A DNA stretch of 64,000 nt from Herbaspirillum sp. (lineage in GTDB: Bacteria > Pseudomonadota > Gammaproteobacteria > Burkholderiales > Burkholderiaceae_D). Of this stretch, positions 31,487 to 42,855 are shown in pieces. Within the stretch, counting starts at the first letter, position 1. Every line of letters starts with the position of its first letter. Position numbers and translations under genes: made by a program. The DNA is taken from assembly GCA_028292625.1 (NCBI GenBank), contig JAQGLY010000002.1:1-64000 (forward strand). The letters run 5' to 3'. Below the pieces are notes generated by a model, which saw only the letters and a list, made by a program, of their open reading frames with translations, was not told where the DNA came from and did no database searches.

Positions 31487-32836
31487 TTAAGAATGGTAAT
31501 GAACGTGTTCGTGGTCATGATCGTCGCCGACGATCTGATCGACCAGATAATCCGGCACGGCGTCGAAATCGACCGCTTGTTGCGCAGTGCTCTCCGCTCC
31601 CGCCTCGCCACGCAGGTTTTTAACCACCGCGGTGGCGTTCGCGACCTCGTCTTCGCCAATGATGATCGCAAATGCCGCACCGCTGGCGTCGGCGCGCTTC
31701 ATTTGCGCCTTGAAGCTGCCGCCCGCATTGGACGATGCGCAATGTAGCACAACATCCAGCCCTGCATTGCGCAAACGCTCCGCCAACACAAACGACTGCA
31801 GTTGCGCCGCCTGGCCCTGATGCACCAGATAGACGTCGCATTGATTCGGTGTAAATTGTTCGCCCGAGGCTTTCATCAGCTCCAGCAAACGCTCGACGCC
31901 CATCGCGAATCCGCAGGCCGGCGTCGGCTTGCCGCCGAACATTTCGATCAAGGGATCGTAACGGCCGCCGCCGCATACCGTGCCTTGCGAACCGAGCTGG
32001 TCGGTGACCCATTCGAATACGGTGCGGTTGTAATAGTCCATGCCGCGCACCAGTCGCGGATTGACGGTATACGGAATATTGTTGTGCTGCAGGATTTTTT
32101 GCACGCCTTCGAAATGCGCGCGCGAGGTTTCGCCCAGATAATCGAGCAATTTCGGAGCGCCGTTCACCATATCCTGCATGGCCGGATTTTTGGTGTCCAG
32201 GATGCGCAGCGGATTCGACAGCAGGCGGCGTTGCGCGTCCGTATCCAGCAATTCCTTGTGCTGTTCGAAATAGGCGATCAGATCGACGCGATGCTTGCTG
32301 CGCTCTTCGGCGTCGCCGATCGAATTGAGTTCGAGGCGGATATCCTGCAAGCCCAGATCGTCCCACAGGCGCTGACACATCATGATCAACTCGGCGTCGA
32401 TATCCGGACCGGTAAAGCCGATCGCCTCGGCGCCGATCTGGTGGAACTGGCGATAACGCCCGCGTTGCGGCCGCTCGTGACGGAACATCGGGCCGCTGTA
32501 CCACAGCCGTTTCGGGCCGTCGTATGTCAGATTGTGTTCCAGCGCGGCGCGCACCACGCCGGCGGTGCTTTCCGGGCGCAGCGTCAGATTGTCGCCGTTG
32601 AGCGTGTCGGTAAACGAATACATCTCTTTTTCGACGATATCGGTGACCGCGCCCAGGCCGCGCGCAAACAGAGCGGTCGGCTCGACGATCGGCGTACGTA
32701 TTTGTTGAAAACCGTAACTCTTCAATACGGAATGCACCGTATTTTCAAATAATTCCCACAGAGGAGCGTCCGCCGGCAGGATGTCGTTCATCCCTTTGAC
32801 GCCGACGATTTTCTCGGCTTTTTTATTTTCTGACAT
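31487..32836 (-). CDS. hisS: Histidyl-tRNA synthetase
   Basis: 449 residues, class II synthetase that charges tRNA-His. Motif 1 region [20 protein letters not shown], motif 2 with [19 protein letters not shown], the histidine loops [15 protein letters not shown] and [17 protein letters not shown], motif 3 [13 protein letters not shown], and a C-terminal anticodon-binding domain. The last residues are His-rich ([12 protein letters not shown]), an unusual tail that could bind metal. It follows ispG and precedes yfgM. Confidence 0.98.
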   Translation of the reverse strand: MSENKKAEKIVGVKGMNDILPADAPLWELFENTVHSVLKSYGFQQIRTPIVEPTALFARGLGAVTDIVEKEMYSFTDTLNGDNLTLRPESTAGVVRAALEHNLTYDGPKRLWYSGPMFRHERPQRGRYRQFHQIGAEAIGFTGPDIDAELIMMCQRLWDDLGLQDIRLELNSIGDAEERSKHRVDLIAYFEQHKELLDTDAQRRLLSNPLRILDTKNPAMQDMVNGAPKLLDYLGETSRAHFEGVQKILQHNNIPYTVNPRLVRGMDYYNRTVFEWVTDQLGSQGTVCGGGRYDPLIEMFGGKPTPACGFAMGVERLLELMKASGEQFTPNQCDVYLVHQGQAAQLQSFVLAERLRNAGLDVVLHCASSNAGGSFKAQMKRADASGAAFAIIIGEDEVANATAVVKNLRGEAGAESTAQQAVDFDAVPDYLVDQIVGDDHDHEHVHYHS

Positions 32837-32911
32837 CTCGATAATTCATAAAGTTAGGGACAACAACCGACGAGAACCACGTCCGTTGTCGCATGATAAG
32901 GCAAGGCCGCA

Positions 32912-34204
32912 TTACGGCGCATCGGCGCCGGCGATGGTCGGCGCATCGGATTTCGCATAGCGTTGCTTGACGTAATCGAGAACAATCGCCTGAAATTCCT
33001 CGGCGATCCGCTCGCCACGCAGGGTCATTTTCTTTTCGCCGTCGATAAACTCCGGCGCGGCGGGCGATTCGCCGGTGCCCGGCAAACTGATGCCGATATT
33101 GGCATGCTTGGATTCGCCGGGGCCGTTGACGATACATCCCATCACTGCGACGTTCATGCCTTCCACACCGGGATAATCGGCTTTCCAGAGCGGCATCTGA
33201 GCGCGCAGATAAGTCTGAATCCTGTCCGCCAGATCCTGAAAAACGGTAGAGGTCGTACGGCCGCACCCAGGGCATGCGATCACCATCGGGGTAAATTTGC
33301 GCAAACCCATGGTTTGCAGAATTTCCTGGCCGACGATTACCTCGCGGGTGCGGTCGCCGCCGGGCTCGGGCGTGAGCGAAATGCGAATAGTATCGCCTAT
33401 GCCTTCTTGCAGCAATACCGACAGCGCGGCGGTCGACGCCACGATGCCCTTGCTTCCCATGCCGGCTTCGGTGAGACCGAGATGCAATGGATAGTCGCAG
33501 CGGCGCGCCAGCTCGCGATAGACGGCAATCAAATCCTGTACGCCGGAAACCTTGCAGGACAGGACGATGCGGTCACCGCCCAGTCCCAGTTCCTCGGCTC
33601 GCCGCGCGCTGTCGATCGCCGAGGTGATCAGGGCTTCGTACATCACGCTTTGCGCCGGCCACGGCTGCGCGCGCGCCGCGTTCTCGTCCATCACGCGCGC
33701 CAGCAGCGTCTGATCCAGGCTGCCCCAGTTCACGCCGATACGCACCGGCCTGTCGTATTTGCAGGCTGCTTCGATCATCTGCGCGAATTGCGTGTCGCGC
33801 TTGGCGCCCTGGCCGACGTTGCCGGGATTGATGCGGTATTTCGACAAGGCGCGCGCGCAATCCGGATAGTCGTTGAGCAGCGTGTGGCCGTTGTAATGAA
33901 AATCGCCGACCAGCGGCACGTCGACTCCCATCTTGTCGAGTTGTTCGCGAATCGCCGGCACGGCGGCGGCGGCTTCGGGATTGTTCACCGTGATGCGCAC
34001 CAGTTCGGAGCCGGCGCGCGCCAGATCCTTGACCTGGATCGCGGTAGCGATGACGTCGGCGGTATCGGTATTGGTCATCGATTGCACGACCACCGGCGCA
34101 CCGCCGCCGACGATGATTTCGTTGCTTCCGTACCGCACCGCGGTGCGACGGGTGATGCGCCGCGCGATCGAGCCGGATGGAATGGGAGTTTGGGAAAAGG
34201 TCAT
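32912..34204 (-). CDS. ispG: 4-hydroxy-3-methylbut-2-en-1-yl diphosphate synthase
   Basis: 430 residues, the [4Fe-4S] enzyme of the non-mevalonate isoprenoid pathway that converts MEcPP to HMBPP. A TIM-barrel N-terminal part ([33 protein letters not shown]) is followed by the cluster domain: [12 protein letters not shown] and [22 protein letters not shown] provide the three ligand cysteines and the family signature. The 11-base gap from rodZ and 75-base gap to hisS fit one operon, as in E. coli (rodZ-ispG-hisS). Confidence 0.98.
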   Translation of the reverse strand: MTFSQTPIPSGSIARRITRRTAVRYGSNEIIVGGGAPVVVQSMTNTDTADVIATAIQVKDLARAGSELVRITVNNPEAAAAVPAIREQLDKMGVDVPLVGDFHYNGHTLLNDYPDCARALSKYRINPGNVGQGAKRDTQFAQMIEAACKYDRPVRIGVNWGSLDQTLLARVMDENAARAQPWPAQSVMYEALITSAIDSARRAEELGLGGDRIVLSCKVSGVQDLIAVYRELARRCDYPLHLGLTEAGMGSKGIVASTAALSVLLQEGIGDTIRISLTPEPGGDRTREVIVGQEILQTMGLRKFTPMVIACPGCGRTTSTVFQDLADRIQTYLRAQMPLWKADYPGVEGMNVAVMGCIVNGPGESKHANIGISLPGTGESPAAPEFIDGEKKMTLRGERIAEEFQAIVLDYVKQRYAKSDAPTIAGADAP

Positions 34205-34215
34205 GATCTTGCGTC

Positions 34216-35298
34216 TTATTTCAGGTTCATGCGTGCCACGTTGTTGCCGTAACTCGACACCAGGTCGAACGCTCGTCCGCGGAACGTGGCGGTGACGCCG
34301 CCGACATTGCCGATCACAATCGATACCGGCTGATCGATATCGAATGACTCGGTAGTACCGGCCTTCAATACGCGCGAGACCACGACGCTCTTATCGGCAC
34401 GGCGAATGTCGACCCAGGAATCCTGACGTATCGTCAATTGCAGAGGGTTGGGGCCGACGGCAACGGACGGCGCGGGAGGCGGCGTTGGAGATGGCTCCGG
34501 ATTTGCGGAGGCGACCGGCGCTGTCGGCGCTGCCGGTGTTGGCGATGGCTCCGTGGCCGAAGCCGGCGGCGTGGCGGCCACGGCGACATGGCTGGCCGCA
34601 GGCGTGGAAATCGTCGCGGGAGGCGTCTCTGCGATTGCCGCCGATTCCGGCTGCGCCGCAGGGGCCGTTTCCGACGGCAGCAGATTTTCGCGATCGGCGA
34701 CAGCCGGGGGCTCGGCCTCCTCGTCGCGCGCTCCGCCGGTCGATGCGGCGCCAGTCGGCGACGCGACGGCGCTCATGTGCAGGCGCTGCAACAATGGCGA
34801 ACCTTTCAGCTCCGTCCAGACGCCCAATCGCATTGCGCCGTAAATGCCGGCGATCAGCAGCACGCCGACCACCGCCGCGATCAGCCGGCCGATCGGAAAG
34901 TCGCTGCGCCCGCGCAGCGGCAGGCTGGATTCGGAAAACGGCGTCGAAAGCGAACGGGTCGGCACGATCTGCTCCCGCGTGGATGCGGGGCCGGCCGGCA
35001 GCGCGGCAATCAGCGCGGCGGAATCGATTCCCAGCATTTTGGCGTAAATACGAACGAAACCCCGCGTTACCACCGCCCCCGGCAGGGCATCGAAGCGGTC
35101 CTCTTCCAGCGCATGAATCTGTCGCGTCGCAAGCTTCAGATGGCTGGCCACATATTCGATCGACCAGCCTCTGGCGCGCCGCTCGGCCGCCAGCACGGCG
35201 CCGGGCAGCGGCGGCTGGACCGGCGCCGTCGGCTGAGGTTGCTGATACGCTCCATCGCCGAATGCCGACGCTTCCCCAGTATGCTGCTGATCACTCAT
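34216..35298 (-). CDS. rodZ: Cytoskeletal protein RodZ
   Basis: 360 residues from the ATG at 35298, preceded by GGAG six bases upstream; an ATG 12 bases earlier lacks such a site. An N-terminal helix-turn-helix (about 35-100: [47 protein letters not shown]) binds MreB, a membrane helix spans about 137-157, and a periplasmic part follows with a long Pro/Ala/Thr linker (about 210-278) and a C-terminal DUF4115 domain ([19 protein letters not shown]). RodZ keeps rod shape. Its start overlaps the end of pilF by 8 bases. Confidence 0.93.
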   Translation of the reverse strand: MSDQQHTGEASAFGDGAYQQPQPTAPVQPPLPGAVLAAERRARGWSIEYVASHLKLATRQIHALEEDRFDALPGAVVTRGFVRIYAKMLGIDSAALIAALPAGPASTREQIVPTRSLSTPFSESSLPLRGRSDFPIGRLIAAVVGVLLIAGIYGAMRLGVWTELKGSPLLQRLHMSAVASPTGAASTGGARDEEAEPPAVADRENLLPSETAPAAQPESAAIAETPPATISTPAASHVAVAATPPASATEPSPTPAAPTAPVASANPEPSPTPPPAPSVAVGPNPLQLTIRQDSWVDIRRADKSVVVSRVLKAGTTESFDIDQPVSIVIGNVGGVTATFRGRAFDLVSSYGNNVARMNLK

Positions 35299-36079
35299 CA
35301 AATGCTCCACGTTGATAAGCTGCGTATTCCGCCGAATCCGGATACAGGCGGCGTAATTGCGCGAGCAATTTTGTTTCTGTCGACGGTTGATCCGACTTAC
35401 GCGCTACTTTAATCGCTAACCACAAGGCATCGACGTCAGGTGTTGCCACCGCGGTCGCATGCGCTGCATGGAAACGGGCGCGCGCATAATCGCCATCGTT
35501 AAAATATATTTTCGCCAGTTCGGCATTGCTTCTTGCGTTCGCCGGTTGAATCTCGACGGCGCGCAAAAAATAGGCCTTCGCCGCGACCGCGTCGCCCGCC
35601 TTCAGGCTGCAGGATCCGGCGTTGTTCAGCGCCTTTTCCGGCGAGCGGTAATCCGGACGCCGGACCGCGCGTTCAAACCATTGCAGCGATGCCTGCGCCT
35701 GACCGTCCTGGCACAAATACCAGGCGTAGTTGTTCAGATATTCGGGCCGGTCCGGAGCGCTTCGCAAGGCCTCCCGAAAATCCGCGCCGGCCAGCTCCTG
35801 CCGCCCGAACGCCATGTAAATCAGGCCCCGCATGCTTAACGCATCGGACTGCCGCGGCGCGGCCTGCAACGCCAAGGCCACCTCGTCCAGCGCGATTTGC
35901 CATTGCGCCTGCTGATAGTACGCCAGCGCCAGCTGCAGATGCGCATCGGCGCGCCGCTGCGCATCTGACGCCGCCGCCGAAGCGGGGTCCTGAGCGCCGG
36001 ACCGCTGCGGCGACGCGCACGCGGCCAGCAGCAAAAAGGATAACGACAGGGCGATCAATCCGCGCGCATACCGGATCAC
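35291..36079 (-). CDS. pilF: Type IV pilus biogenesis lipoprotein PilF/PilW
   Basis: 262 residues. The signal peptide ends in a lipobox LAAC (Cys at residue 21). The rest is TPR repeats (about 43-220): [84 protein letters not shown] and [18 protein letters not shown]. In Pseudomonas and Neisseria this lipoprotein brings the PilQ secretin to the outer membrane. Its ATG overlaps the rlmN stop (ATGA), and rodZ overlaps its end, so rlmN-pilF-rodZ are coupled. Confidence 0.92.
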   Translation of the reverse strand: MIRYARGLIALSLSFLLLAACASPQRSGAQDPASAAASDAQRRADAHLQLALAYYQQAQWQIALDEVALALQAAPRQSDALSMRGLIYMAFGRQELAGADFREALRSAPDRPEYLNNYAWYLCQDGQAQASLQWFERAVRRPDYRSPEKALNNAGSCSLKAGDAVAAKAYFLRAVEIQPANARSNAELAKIYFNDGDYARARFHAAHATAVATPDVDALWLAIKVARKSDQPSTETKLLAQLRRLYPDSAEYAAYQRGAFDE

Positions 36080-37245
36080 GCCGAGATCTCCACCAGCCGG
36101 CCGAAATTTTCGCCGAATTTTCGCTGATACTCCGCCATTTTCTGCATGCGTTCCTGCACGTGTGTCCTGTCCTGCACTTCACCCGCCAATTGTCCGCATG
36201 CCGCATCGATATCGTCGCCGCGCGTCTTGCGTATGGTCGTTACGATGCCCGCATCCATCAGTATCTGCGCAAACGCCTTGATGCGCGGATTCTTGGAACG
36301 GAGCAAACCGGACTCGGGAAAAGGATTGAATGGAATCAGATTGAATTTGCAGGGCACCGATTCGGCGCCGTTCTGAACCAGCGCGACCAGTTCGCGCGCA
36401 TGCGCGTCGCTGTCGTTGACGCCGTCCAGCATGCAATATTCGAAAGTAATGAAATCGCGCGGCGCGAATTCCAGATAGCGCCGGCAGGCAGCCATCAATT
36501 CGCGCAACGGATGTTTTTTATTCAGAGGGATAAGGCTGTCGCGCAACGCATCGTTGGAGGCGTGCAGCGATACCGCCAATGCCACGGGACACTCCTGCGA
36601 CAGCTTGTCGATCATCGGCACCACGCCGCTGGTGGACAGGGTAACGCGACGCCGCGACAGGCCGTAGGCATTGTCGTCCAGCATCAGTTTCAATGCGGTG
36701 ACGGTGGGACCGAAGTTGAGCAGCGGTTCGCCCATGCCCATCATGACGACATTGGTAATTTGGCGCTCGCCCTTGGGACCGGCTTCGATGCCTTTGGTCC
36801 GGCGCAACTCGAATTCGGCCATCCATAGTTGACCGATGATTTCGGCCACGGTCAGGTTCCGGCTGAAGCCCTGTTTGCCGGTGGAGCAGAAGCGGCAATT
36901 CACCGCGCAGCCGGCTTGCGTCGAAATGCACAGAGTGCCGCGGTTTTCTTCGGGGATAAAGACGGTTTCGATGGCATTGCCCTGTCCTACGTCCAGCAGC
37001 CATTTGCGGGTGCCGTCGGTCGAGGTGTGATCGCTGATCACGTCGGGCACCGTCACCACCGCACGGCCGGCCAGCTTTTGCCGCAACGACTTGGCCAGGT
37101 CGGTCATCGCATCGAAATCCGACGCACCGAACTGGTGAATCCAACGCTGCAATTGCTTGGCGCGGAACGGCTTCTCACCCAACTCTCCGCAATAAGCGAC
37201 GAGTTGCGCGGGATCCAGATCCAGCAGATTGGTGAGAACGGTCAT
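36076..37245 (-). CDS. rlmN: Dual-specificity RNA methyltransferase RlmN
   Basis: 389 residues, radical SAM enzyme that makes m2A2503 in 23S rRNA and m2A37 in some tRNAs. The cluster-binding CxxxCxxC is C113-C117-C120 ([12 protein letters not shown]). Substrate and SAM motifs [11 protein letters not shown] and [12 protein letters not shown] follow, and the C-terminal [12 protein letters not shown] supplies the cysteine that is methylated and then resolves the intermediate. It sits between ndk and pilF, the standard ndk-rlmN-pilF-rodZ order. Confidence 0.97.
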   Translation of the reverse strand: MTVLTNLLDLDPAQLVAYCGELGEKPFRAKQLQRWIHQFGASDFDAMTDLAKSLRQKLAGRAVVTVPDVISDHTSTDGTRKWLLDVGQGNAIETVFIPEENRGTLCISTQAGCAVNCRFCSTGKQGFSRNLTVAEIIGQLWMAEFELRRTKGIEAGPKGERQITNVVMMGMGEPLLNFGPTVTALKLMLDDNAYGLSRRRVTLSTSGVVPMIDKLSQECPVALAVSLHASNDALRDSLIPLNKKHPLRELMAACRRYLEFAPRDFITFEYCMLDGVNDSDAHARELVALVQNGAESVPCKFNLIPFNPFPESGLLRSKNPRIKAFAQILMDAGIVTTIRKTRGDDIDAACGQLAGEVQDRTHVQERMQKMAEYQRKFGENFGRLVEISA

Positions 37246-37306
37246 GGCGCCAGTCTTTCCTTACATCCGGTCGATACCGCCAACGGCACGGTACGGACGC
37301 ATTCTA

Positions 37307-37732
37307 TCAACGTGTGTGAATATTCGAAGCAGCAAAAAAGTAGGCGATTTCGACTTTGGCATTATCGGCCGAATCGGAGCCGTGAACCGCATTGGCGTCG
37401 ATCGAATCGGCAAAATCCGCGCGAATGGTGCCGGCTTCCGCTTTTTTAGGGTCCGTGGCGCCCATCAGATCGCGATGCTTCAATACGGCGTTTTCGCCTT
37501 CCAGCACTTGCACAATCACCGGACCGGAGACCATGAAGTCGACCAGATCCTTGAAAAATGGACGTTCGCGGTGTACGGCATAAAACCCTTCGGCCTCGGC
37601 GCGCGACAAATGCAGCATGCGAGCGGCGATGACCTTGAGGCCGGCGTTTTCAAAACGGCTGTAAATTTGTCCGATGACGTTTTTCGCAACGGCGTCCGGC
37701 TTGATAATAGACAGGGTGCGTTCAATTGCCAT
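37307..37732 (-). CDS. ndk: Nucleoside diphosphate kinase
   Basis: 141 residues from the ATG at 37732 ([18 protein letters not shown]), the exact family length; the frame is open 19 more codons upstream but those are non-conserved and AT-rich. It transfers the gamma phosphate between nucleoside di- and triphosphates. The active-site histidine lies in [13 protein letters not shown]. Other motifs are KRPFF-type [17 protein letters not shown] and [20 protein letters not shown]. It appears first in the long minus-strand run and diverges from the BI-1 gene. Confidence 0.98.
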   Translation of the reverse strand: MAIERTLSIIKPDAVAKNVIGQIYSRFENAGLKVIAARMLHLSRAEAEGFYAVHRERPFFKDLVDFMVSGPVIVQVLEGENAVLKHRDLMGATDPKKAEAGTIRADFADSIDANAVHGSDSADNAKVEIAYFFAASNIHTR

Positions 37733-37934
37733 TTCTAAAAACTCCAATAAAATGAAAGGGTTAAGATTGTTAATTAATAAATCAATCAACCTTTGATTTT
37801 AACATGAAACCTTTTGGATTCCGTATCAAGTTGACAGCGGTCCGCACTGCAATTTCCCATTGGCAACCATGCCGCAGCCTGGGGACGTGGTATCCTTGAG
37901 CGGCTTATTCATCACGTAAGAGGAGAATCACATC

Positions 37935-38633
37935 ATGGCGCTTGATCGAAACCTGCAGGGCACGCTGCCTTCATCCGCAACGACGGTAACGGTCCGCAAC
38001 CGCGTGCTGCGCAATACCTACTGGCTGCTGGCCTTATCGATGATCCCGACGATACTCGGGGCATGGGTCGGCATCCAAATGCATTTCAATTTGCTGGCCG
38101 GCAGCCCGTTTATCGGATTCATCGCATTCATGGCAATCGCCTTCGGTTTCTTCTATGTCATCGAAAAGACCAAGGATTCCGCCTGGGGCATAGCGGCGCT
38201 GCTGGGCTTCACCTTCTTCATGGGACTGATGCTGTCGAGTCTGCTGGAACGGATTCTGCATTTTTCCAACGGCCCGCAGTTGATCATGACGGCGTTCGGC
38301 GGCACGGCGATCGTTTTCGGGTCGATGGCGACCGTGGCTACGGTCTCCCGACGCGACTTTTCGGGCATGAGCAAATGGCTGTTCGCGGGCCTGCTGGTGA
38401 TTCTGGTGGCGGCGCTGGCCAATGCGTTCCTGCAGATGCCGGCGTTGCAACTGACCATTTCCGTTGTCGCCATCGCCATTTTCTCCGGCTACCTATTGTT
38501 TGACGTACAACAAGTCGTCAACGGCGGCGAAACCAATTATATTTCCGCAACGCTGCGTATTTATCTGGATGTCTATAATATTTTCGTCAACCTGCTGGCG
38601 ATTCTGGGTATTTTGGGCGGCAATCGCGAATAA
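37935..38633 (+). CDS. Bax inhibitor-1 family membrane protein (YccA/YbhL type)
   Basis: 232 residues with seven predicted membrane helices (from about residue 30 to 228), for example TYWLLALSMIPTILGAWVGI, FIGFIAFMAIAFGFFYVIE and LTISVVAIAIFSGYLLFDVQ. The C-terminal signature LFDVQQVVNGGETNYISATLRIYLDVYNIFVNLL is typical of BI-1 proteins, with conserved Asp residues thought to gate calcium. E. coli YccA of this family modulates FtsH, and the hflKC genes for FtsH modulators are elsewhere in this window. AGAGGAG precedes the ATG; a strong terminator follows. Confidence 0.93.
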   Translation: MALDRNLQGTLPSSATTVTVRNRVLRNTYWLLALSMIPTILGAWVGIQMHFNLLAGSPFIGFIAFMAIAFGFFYVIEKTKDSAWGIAALLGFTFFMGLMLSSLLERILHFSNGPQLIMTAFGGTAIVFGSMATVATVSRRDFSGMSKWLFAGLLVILVAALANAFLQMPALQLTISVVAIAIFSGYLLFDVQQVVNGGETNYISATLRIYLDVYNIFVNLLAILGILGGNRE

Positions 38634-38654
38634 GACGACTACCGGCAGCTCATC

Positions 38655-38683
38655 AAAAAACCGACCTTCGGGTCGGTTTTTTT
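38655..38683. terminator. Bidirectional terminator between the BI-1 gene and rlmD
   Basis: AAAAAACCGACC (38655-38666), loop TTCG, GGTCGGTTTTTTT (38671-38683). The A and T tails make it work in both directions between two convergent genes. Confidence 0.92.
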
Positions 38684-38711
38684 ACGTCCGCAGCGCTTTA
38701 CCGCCAGGTAT

Positions 38712-40082
38712 TCAATCGATCAGGTCGAACACCGCGATCGACTCGACGTGCGCGGTGTGCGGAAACATGTTGACCACGCCTGCCAGTTTCAACGCATAAC
38801 CGCCCTGCTGCACCAGCATGCCGGCGTCCCGCGCCAGCGTACCGGGGCTGCAGGACACATAGACGATGCGTTTGGGCTTCAATGCTGGCGCCAGCGCGCC
38901 GAGATCGATCAGCGCCTGGCAAACCGCTTGCGCCCCTTCGCGCGGCGGGTCGACCAGCATGCGGTCGAATTTGCCCAGCGCGATGAAATCCTGCGCGGTC
39001 GCCTCAAACAGATTGCGGCAGTAAAACGCCGTCTTGCCGCTCAATCCGTTGGCCGCCGCATTGTCGGTGGCGCGATCGGTCAGCGCGGTGCTGCCTTCGA
39101 TGCCCACCACACTGGCGGCCTGCGTCGCGATCGGCAGCGTGAAATTGCCCAGGCCGCAAAACAGATCGGCGACGCGATCGCCGGGCGCAACGTCGAGCAG
39201 ACGCAGCGCACGCGTCACCAGCACGCGGTTGATTTGATGGTTGACCTGCGTAAAATCGGTCGGCTTGAACGGCATCCGGACGCCGAATTCAGGCAGCGTA
39301 TAGTGCAAATCGGATTGCGCCGGATAGAACGGATGGGCGCTATCGGGTCCCTCCGGCTGGAGCCACCAATGCACATGATGGGTATCGGCAAAGCTGCGCA
39401 GTTTTGCCTCGTCGTCGGCGCTCAGCGGCGTCATGTGGCGCAGCACCATGGCAGTCACCTGCGCAGATGCGTGCCCATCGCCGTCGCCCTCGCCGATAGC
39501 CAGTTCGATCTGCGGCAGCGCATCTCTCGCCTCCATCGATCCCACCAATTGACGCAACGGGACCAGCATCGCGGATACATGCGCGGGTAAAATCCGGCAT
39601 GAGGTCATATCGGTGATGTATGAGGATTTCCGTTCGTGAAAACCGACCAGCATGCCGCCTTTTTTCGGCACGTTGCGCATTGAAATACGCGCGCGATACC
39701 GGTAGCCCCAGGTCGGGCCGTAAATCGGACGCAGCATATTCTCGGCCCTGACCTTGCCAATGTGCCACAAACTGTCTTCCAGTACACGCTGCTTCGCCGC
39801 GACCTGGGCGGATGGCTCCATGTGCTGCATCGCGCAGCCGCCGCAGATGCCGAAGAAAGCGCAGCCGGGCGCCACGCGCAGGGCGGATTCCCGATGCAGC
39901 ACTGTCATTTTCGCCGCTTCCCAGTTCGCCTTTTTGCGATAGGTGCTATAGCCGGCCCGTTCGCCCGGCAGCGCCCCTTCGACAAAAATCACTTTCCCAG
40001 GCGTGCCGTCGTCGTTGCGCAGGTGGCCGATGCCCCGCCCTTCCATGTCCAGCGATTCGATGTCGAGAATGATATCTTGCAT
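38712..40082 (-). CDS. rlmD: 23S rRNA (uracil(1939)-C(5))-methyltransferase RlmD
   Basis: 456 residues from the ATG at 40082 ([20 protein letters not shown]); the frame continues 17 codons upstream without conservation. An N-terminal TRAM domain (about 1-60) is followed by a [4Fe-4S] site with [15 protein letters not shown] (three Cys) and the SAM-dependent methyltransferase domain ([41 protein letters not shown] and the nucleophile [13 protein letters not shown]). It methylates U1939. Convergent with the BI-1 gene. Confidence 0.94.
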   Translation of the reverse strand: MQDIILDIESLDMEGRGIGHLRNDDGTPGKVIFVEGALPGERAGYSTYRKKANWEAAKMTVLHRESALRVAPGCAFFGICGGCAMQHMEPSAQVAAKQRVLEDSLWHIGKVRAENMLRPIYGPTWGYRYRARISMRNVPKKGGMLVGFHERKSSYITDMTSCRILPAHVSAMLVPLRQLVGSMEARDALPQIELAIGEGDGDGHASAQVTAMVLRHMTPLSADDEAKLRSFADTHHVHWWLQPEGPDSAHPFYPAQSDLHYTLPEFGVRMPFKPTDFTQVNHQINRVLVTRALRLLDVAPGDRVADLFCGLGNFTLPIATQAASVVGIEGSTALTDRATDNAAANGLSGKTAFYCRNLFEATAQDFIALGKFDRMLVDPPREGAQAVCQALIDLGALAPALKPKRIVYVSCSPGTLARDAGMLVQQGGYALKLAGVVNMFPHTAHVESIAVFDLID

Positions 40083-40140
40083 AAATAACGGCGGCCGACA
40101 CAAGCGTCCCATGACGGCCTGTATCGCCCGCATATGAATG

Positions 40141-40165
40141 GAAAAAGCGGCCGATGGACGGCCGC
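40141..40165 (-). terminator. Intrinsic terminator after nlpD
   Basis: GCGGCCG (40147-40153) pairs with CGGCCGC (40159-40165). On the minus strand TTTTTCC follows, 21 bases past the nlpD stop; the plus strand has AAAAATA, so it may act weakly in both directions. Confidence 0.75.
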
Positions 40166-40186
40166 AAAAATAATGCGAATGCGCGC

Positions 40187-41125
40187 TCAGCGCGAGGGCA
40201 GGTACTTGGCGGGATCGACCGGTTTGCCTTGCTGGCGGATTTCAAAATGCAGCATCACGACATCGCTGTCTGAATTTCCCATCTCGGCAATTTTCTGGCC
40301 TTTGCCGACCTGCTCGCCTTCCTTCACCAATATCAACTTATTATGCGCGTAGGCGGATAACAGGTTGTTGTTGTGCTTCACAATGACCAGATTCCCGTAA
40401 CCGCGGATGCCGGCGCCTGCGTACATCACTTTTCCGGCGCCTGCGGCCAACACCGCCTGGCCGCTCTTGCCGGCGATGTCGATGCCCTTTTTCGCTGCGA
40501 AAGAACCGATGATCTTGCCATCGGCCGGCCAGGCCCAGCTCAATGCTTCGTCGTCCGCATGGGAATTCGAGTTGTTCGGGGCCGGAGCCTCGGCTTTGAT
40601 TGATGGCGGCGCGGCCGGAGCGGGGCTCACGCTTGGCGTCGAAGCATCCTGTTTGTCGAGTTCCGCCAGCGCAGCATCCGAATACGGACGCTTATCGCCG
40701 CGTGGACCGGTCTTGTTCATTCCGCCATCCGTCGCCGGGGCGCCGACGGTCGCGGCCGGCGCGGCCAGCGGTTTGACTTCCACGCCGGAATTACCGGCAA
40801 CGCTGCCGACTTGCGCGCCGCCGATGTTGTCCGGCGGTATCACGCGCAGCAATTGATCGACCTTGATATCGTTCGGATTGGCCAGATTGTTCCAGGTCAC
40901 CAGGTCCTTGTAGCTTTGCCCGACTTCGACGGCAATACGGAACAGGGTATCGCCTTTTTTCACGCGATAGTAACCCTTGCCCTCGACGGCTCCGGGAGGC
41001 GCCGCCGGTGCGGACGACATATCCGCGGTGGTGCGGGAAACGACCGGCGCCGGCGCATTGGATGTGGCGCATGCCGCCAACAGTACACTGATGAGAACGA
41101 ACAGAATCGAATGGCTTTTTTTCAT
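40187..41125 (-). CDS. nlpD: NlpD-type LysM/LytM lipoprotein, amidase activator
   Basis: 312 residues from the ATG at 41125. Signal peptide with lipobox LAAC (Cys at residue 19). A LysM domain at about 55-100 ([20 protein letters not shown]) binds peptidoglycan, a Pro/Ala-rich linker follows, and the C-terminal LytM (M23) domain begins about 205. Two metal ligands expected in active M23 enzymes are missing: the HxxxD position reads KKGIDIA, while LHFEIR is kept. This matches E. coli NlpD, which activates the amidase AmiC rather than cutting peptidoglycan itself. The surE-pcm-nlpD order is conserved; rpoS, often next, is not seen. Confidence 0.93.
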   Translation of the reverse strand: MKKSHSILFVLISVLLAACATSNAPAPVVSRTTADMSSAPAAPPGAVEGKGYYRVKKGDTLFRIAVEVGQSYKDLVTWNNLANPNDIKVDQLLRVIPPDNIGGAQVGSVAGNSGVEVKPLAAPAATVGAPATDGGMNKTGPRGDKRPYSDAALAELDKQDASTPSVSPAPAAPPSIKAEAPAPNNSNSHADDEALSWAWPADGKIIGSFAAKKGIDIAGKSGQAVLAAGAGKVMYAGAGIRGYGNLVIVKHNNNLLSAYAHNKLILVKEGEQVGKGQKIAEMGNSDSDVVMLHFEIRQQGKPVDPAKYLPSR

Positions 41126-41233
41126 ACTGATTACGGTTTTAATTTTCTGCGACGATAGCATTTTGACTAATTAGTTGTTTGACAAATCCATCGGGGCCCG
41201 CGGCCGCCGATGCAAGTACGCCATGAATCCCGA

Positions 41234-42121
41234 TCAAATCACGCCCGGCCGCAGCGGCACGAAATGGCACGGCTCCAGCGTGACATGTTTCCATTCGTAT
41301 TGGCCGATGCGTTCGATCAATTGCAACACCTGACGCTGGCCCCCGACCGGCGCAATCAGGCGTCCCCCGACGGTCAGCTGATCGAGTAGCGCCTGCGGCA
41401 CTTCCAGCCCCGCAGCGGCCAGGATGATGCCGTCGAAAGGCGCCACTTGCGGCAGGCCAAGCATACCATCTCCGTAATGCAAGCGGATGTTGGGTATGCG
41501 CATAGGCCGCAAATTGCGTTTGGCTAGTTCATGGAGCGGTTTGATGCGTTCGATCGAATAAACTTCGGTCGCCACGACCGACAGCACCGCCGCCTGGTAA
41601 CCGCAGCCGGTGCCGATCTCCAGCACCCGTTTGAGCACGCCGCCGGCGCTGTTGTCGCGCATCGCTTCGATCATCCGGGCCACGATGTACGGCTGCGAAA
41701 TGGTCTGGTGGTAACCGATCGGCAACGCGGCGTCGATATACGCCTGGCTGGCCAGCGCCGGTTCCATGAACAGATGCCGCGGCACCGCTTCCAGCGCGGC
41801 CAGCACTTTGGTATCGCGCACCCCCTGCTTGGCGACCCGCGCGACCATTGCCTTGCGTATTCCATCCGATGCCATTGGCGCGGAGCGGCCGCCGCTGGAC
41901 GCAGCCGCCGCCGCAACGCGGGAAGTGGTGGAAGGAGTAAAGGCCGGCGCGGGTTCGCGTAAGACGCCTTGCGCATTCCGGCGCGCCGCGCCGGCCGCCG
42001 CGTTGCGCGTCGCGGTCTGCGGCGTGGCCGTCCCTGCAATAGCCTTGGGCGACGCCTTGCCGGTATTTTTTTGCGCCAGCGAAGCCAGCGATAACGGAAA
42101 ACGACTGGATTTGCCGGTCAT
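41234..42121 (-). CDS. pcm: Protein-L-isoaspartate O-methyltransferase with long N-terminal extension
   Basis: 295 residues from the ATG at 42121, which overlaps the surE stop (ATGA). The C-terminal 210 residues are a standard PCMT domain that repairs isoaspartate: [38 protein letters not shown] and the SAM motif [16 protein letters not shown], ending [14 protein letters not shown]. The first 85 or so residues ([19 protein letters not shown], then Ala/Thr/Arg-rich sequence) are low complexity and absent from E. coli Pcm. An internal ATG at about residue 82 would give the standard length, but the overlap with surE favours the long form. Confidence 0.92.
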   Translation of the reverse strand: MTGKSSRFPLSLASLAQKNTGKASPKAIAGTATPQTATRNAAAGAARRNAQGVLREPAPAFTPSTTSRVAAAAASSGGRSAPMASDGIRKAMVARVAKQGVRDTKVLAALEAVPRHLFMEPALASQAYIDAALPIGYHQTISQPYIVARMIEAMRDNSAGGVLKRVLEIGTGCGYQAAVLSVVATEVYSIERIKPLHELAKRNLRPMRIPNIRLHYGDGMLGLPQVAPFDGIILAAAGLEVPQALLDQLTVGGRLIAPVGGQRQVLQLIERIGQYEWKHVTLEPCHFVPLRPGVI

Positions 42122-42855
42122 GCCAGCGCCTCGCGCAATGCCTGCAACTGTTTCGAGTGCGTCAGATCGACCTGCAGCGGCGTAATCGAAATCCGTCCAT
42201 GTTCGACCGCATGAAAATCGGTGCCTTCGCTGGCGTCCAGCGCCTTGCCCGGCGGCCCGATCCAGAACAGATCCTTGCCGAACGGATCGGTCAGCTTGCA
42301 CACCGGTTCCGACGCATGGCGTTTGCCCAGCCGGGTGGCGATCGGCGCACCCAACTGCTCGTAGGGGAGATTCGGAATATTGACATTCAGTAGATAGGGA
42401 CGCGGCAAGGCGGCGAACTGGCGCAGGACGATTTCACGCGCCACTTTCGCGGCCGCATCGAGTTCGCTCCATCCGCGCTCGACCTGCGAAAACGCAATCG
42501 ACGGAATGCCGAACAGATAACCTTCGGTGGCCGCCGCCACAGTGCCGGAATACAGCGTGTCGTCGCCCATGTTCTGGCCCTGATTGATGCCGGAGACGAT
42601 CAGGTCCGGCACGAACGACAGCAAGCCGGTCAATGCGATATGCACGCAATCCGACGGCGTGCCGTTGACGAAATAGACGCCGTTCTCCGCGCGCTCGACC
42701 GTCAGCGGCCGCTCCAGCGTCAGCGAATTGGAACTGCCTGAACGATTGCTGTCCGGCGCGACCACGGTAATCTCGGCGATGGCGGACATGGCGTTGGCCA
42801 GCGCGATAATGCCGGGAGCCAGATAACCGTCGTCATTGCTGATCAGAATTTTCAT
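42118..42855 (-). CDS. surE: 5'/3'-nucleotidase SurE
   Basis: 245 residues, metal-dependent survival nucleotidase. The N-terminal motif [15 protein letters not shown] carries the two metal-binding aspartates (D8, D9); [29 protein letters not shown] and [20 protein letters not shown] are the other family signatures. It dephosphorylates nucleoside monophosphates and short polyphosphate in E. coli. The start overlaps the dinG-type helicase stop by 4 bases and the stop overlaps the pcm start, so these three are tightly coupled. Confidence 0.97.
   Translation of the reverse strand: MKILISNDDGYLAPGIIALANAMSAIAEITVVAPDSNRSGSSNSLTLERPLTVERAENGVYFVNGTPSDCVHIALTGLLSFVPDLIVSGINQGQNMGDDTLYSGTVAAATEGYLFGIPSIAFSQVERGWSELDAAAKVAREIVLRQFAALPRPYLLNVNIPNLPYEQLGAPIATRLGKRHASEPVCKLTDPFGKDLFWIGPPGKALDASEGTDFHAVEHGRISITPLQVDLTHSKQLQALREALA

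Noticed and set aside
40187-41125. NlpD as an active M23 endopeptidase
   Set aside because: The first metal-binding motif is degenerate (KKGIDIA), so an activator role fits better.
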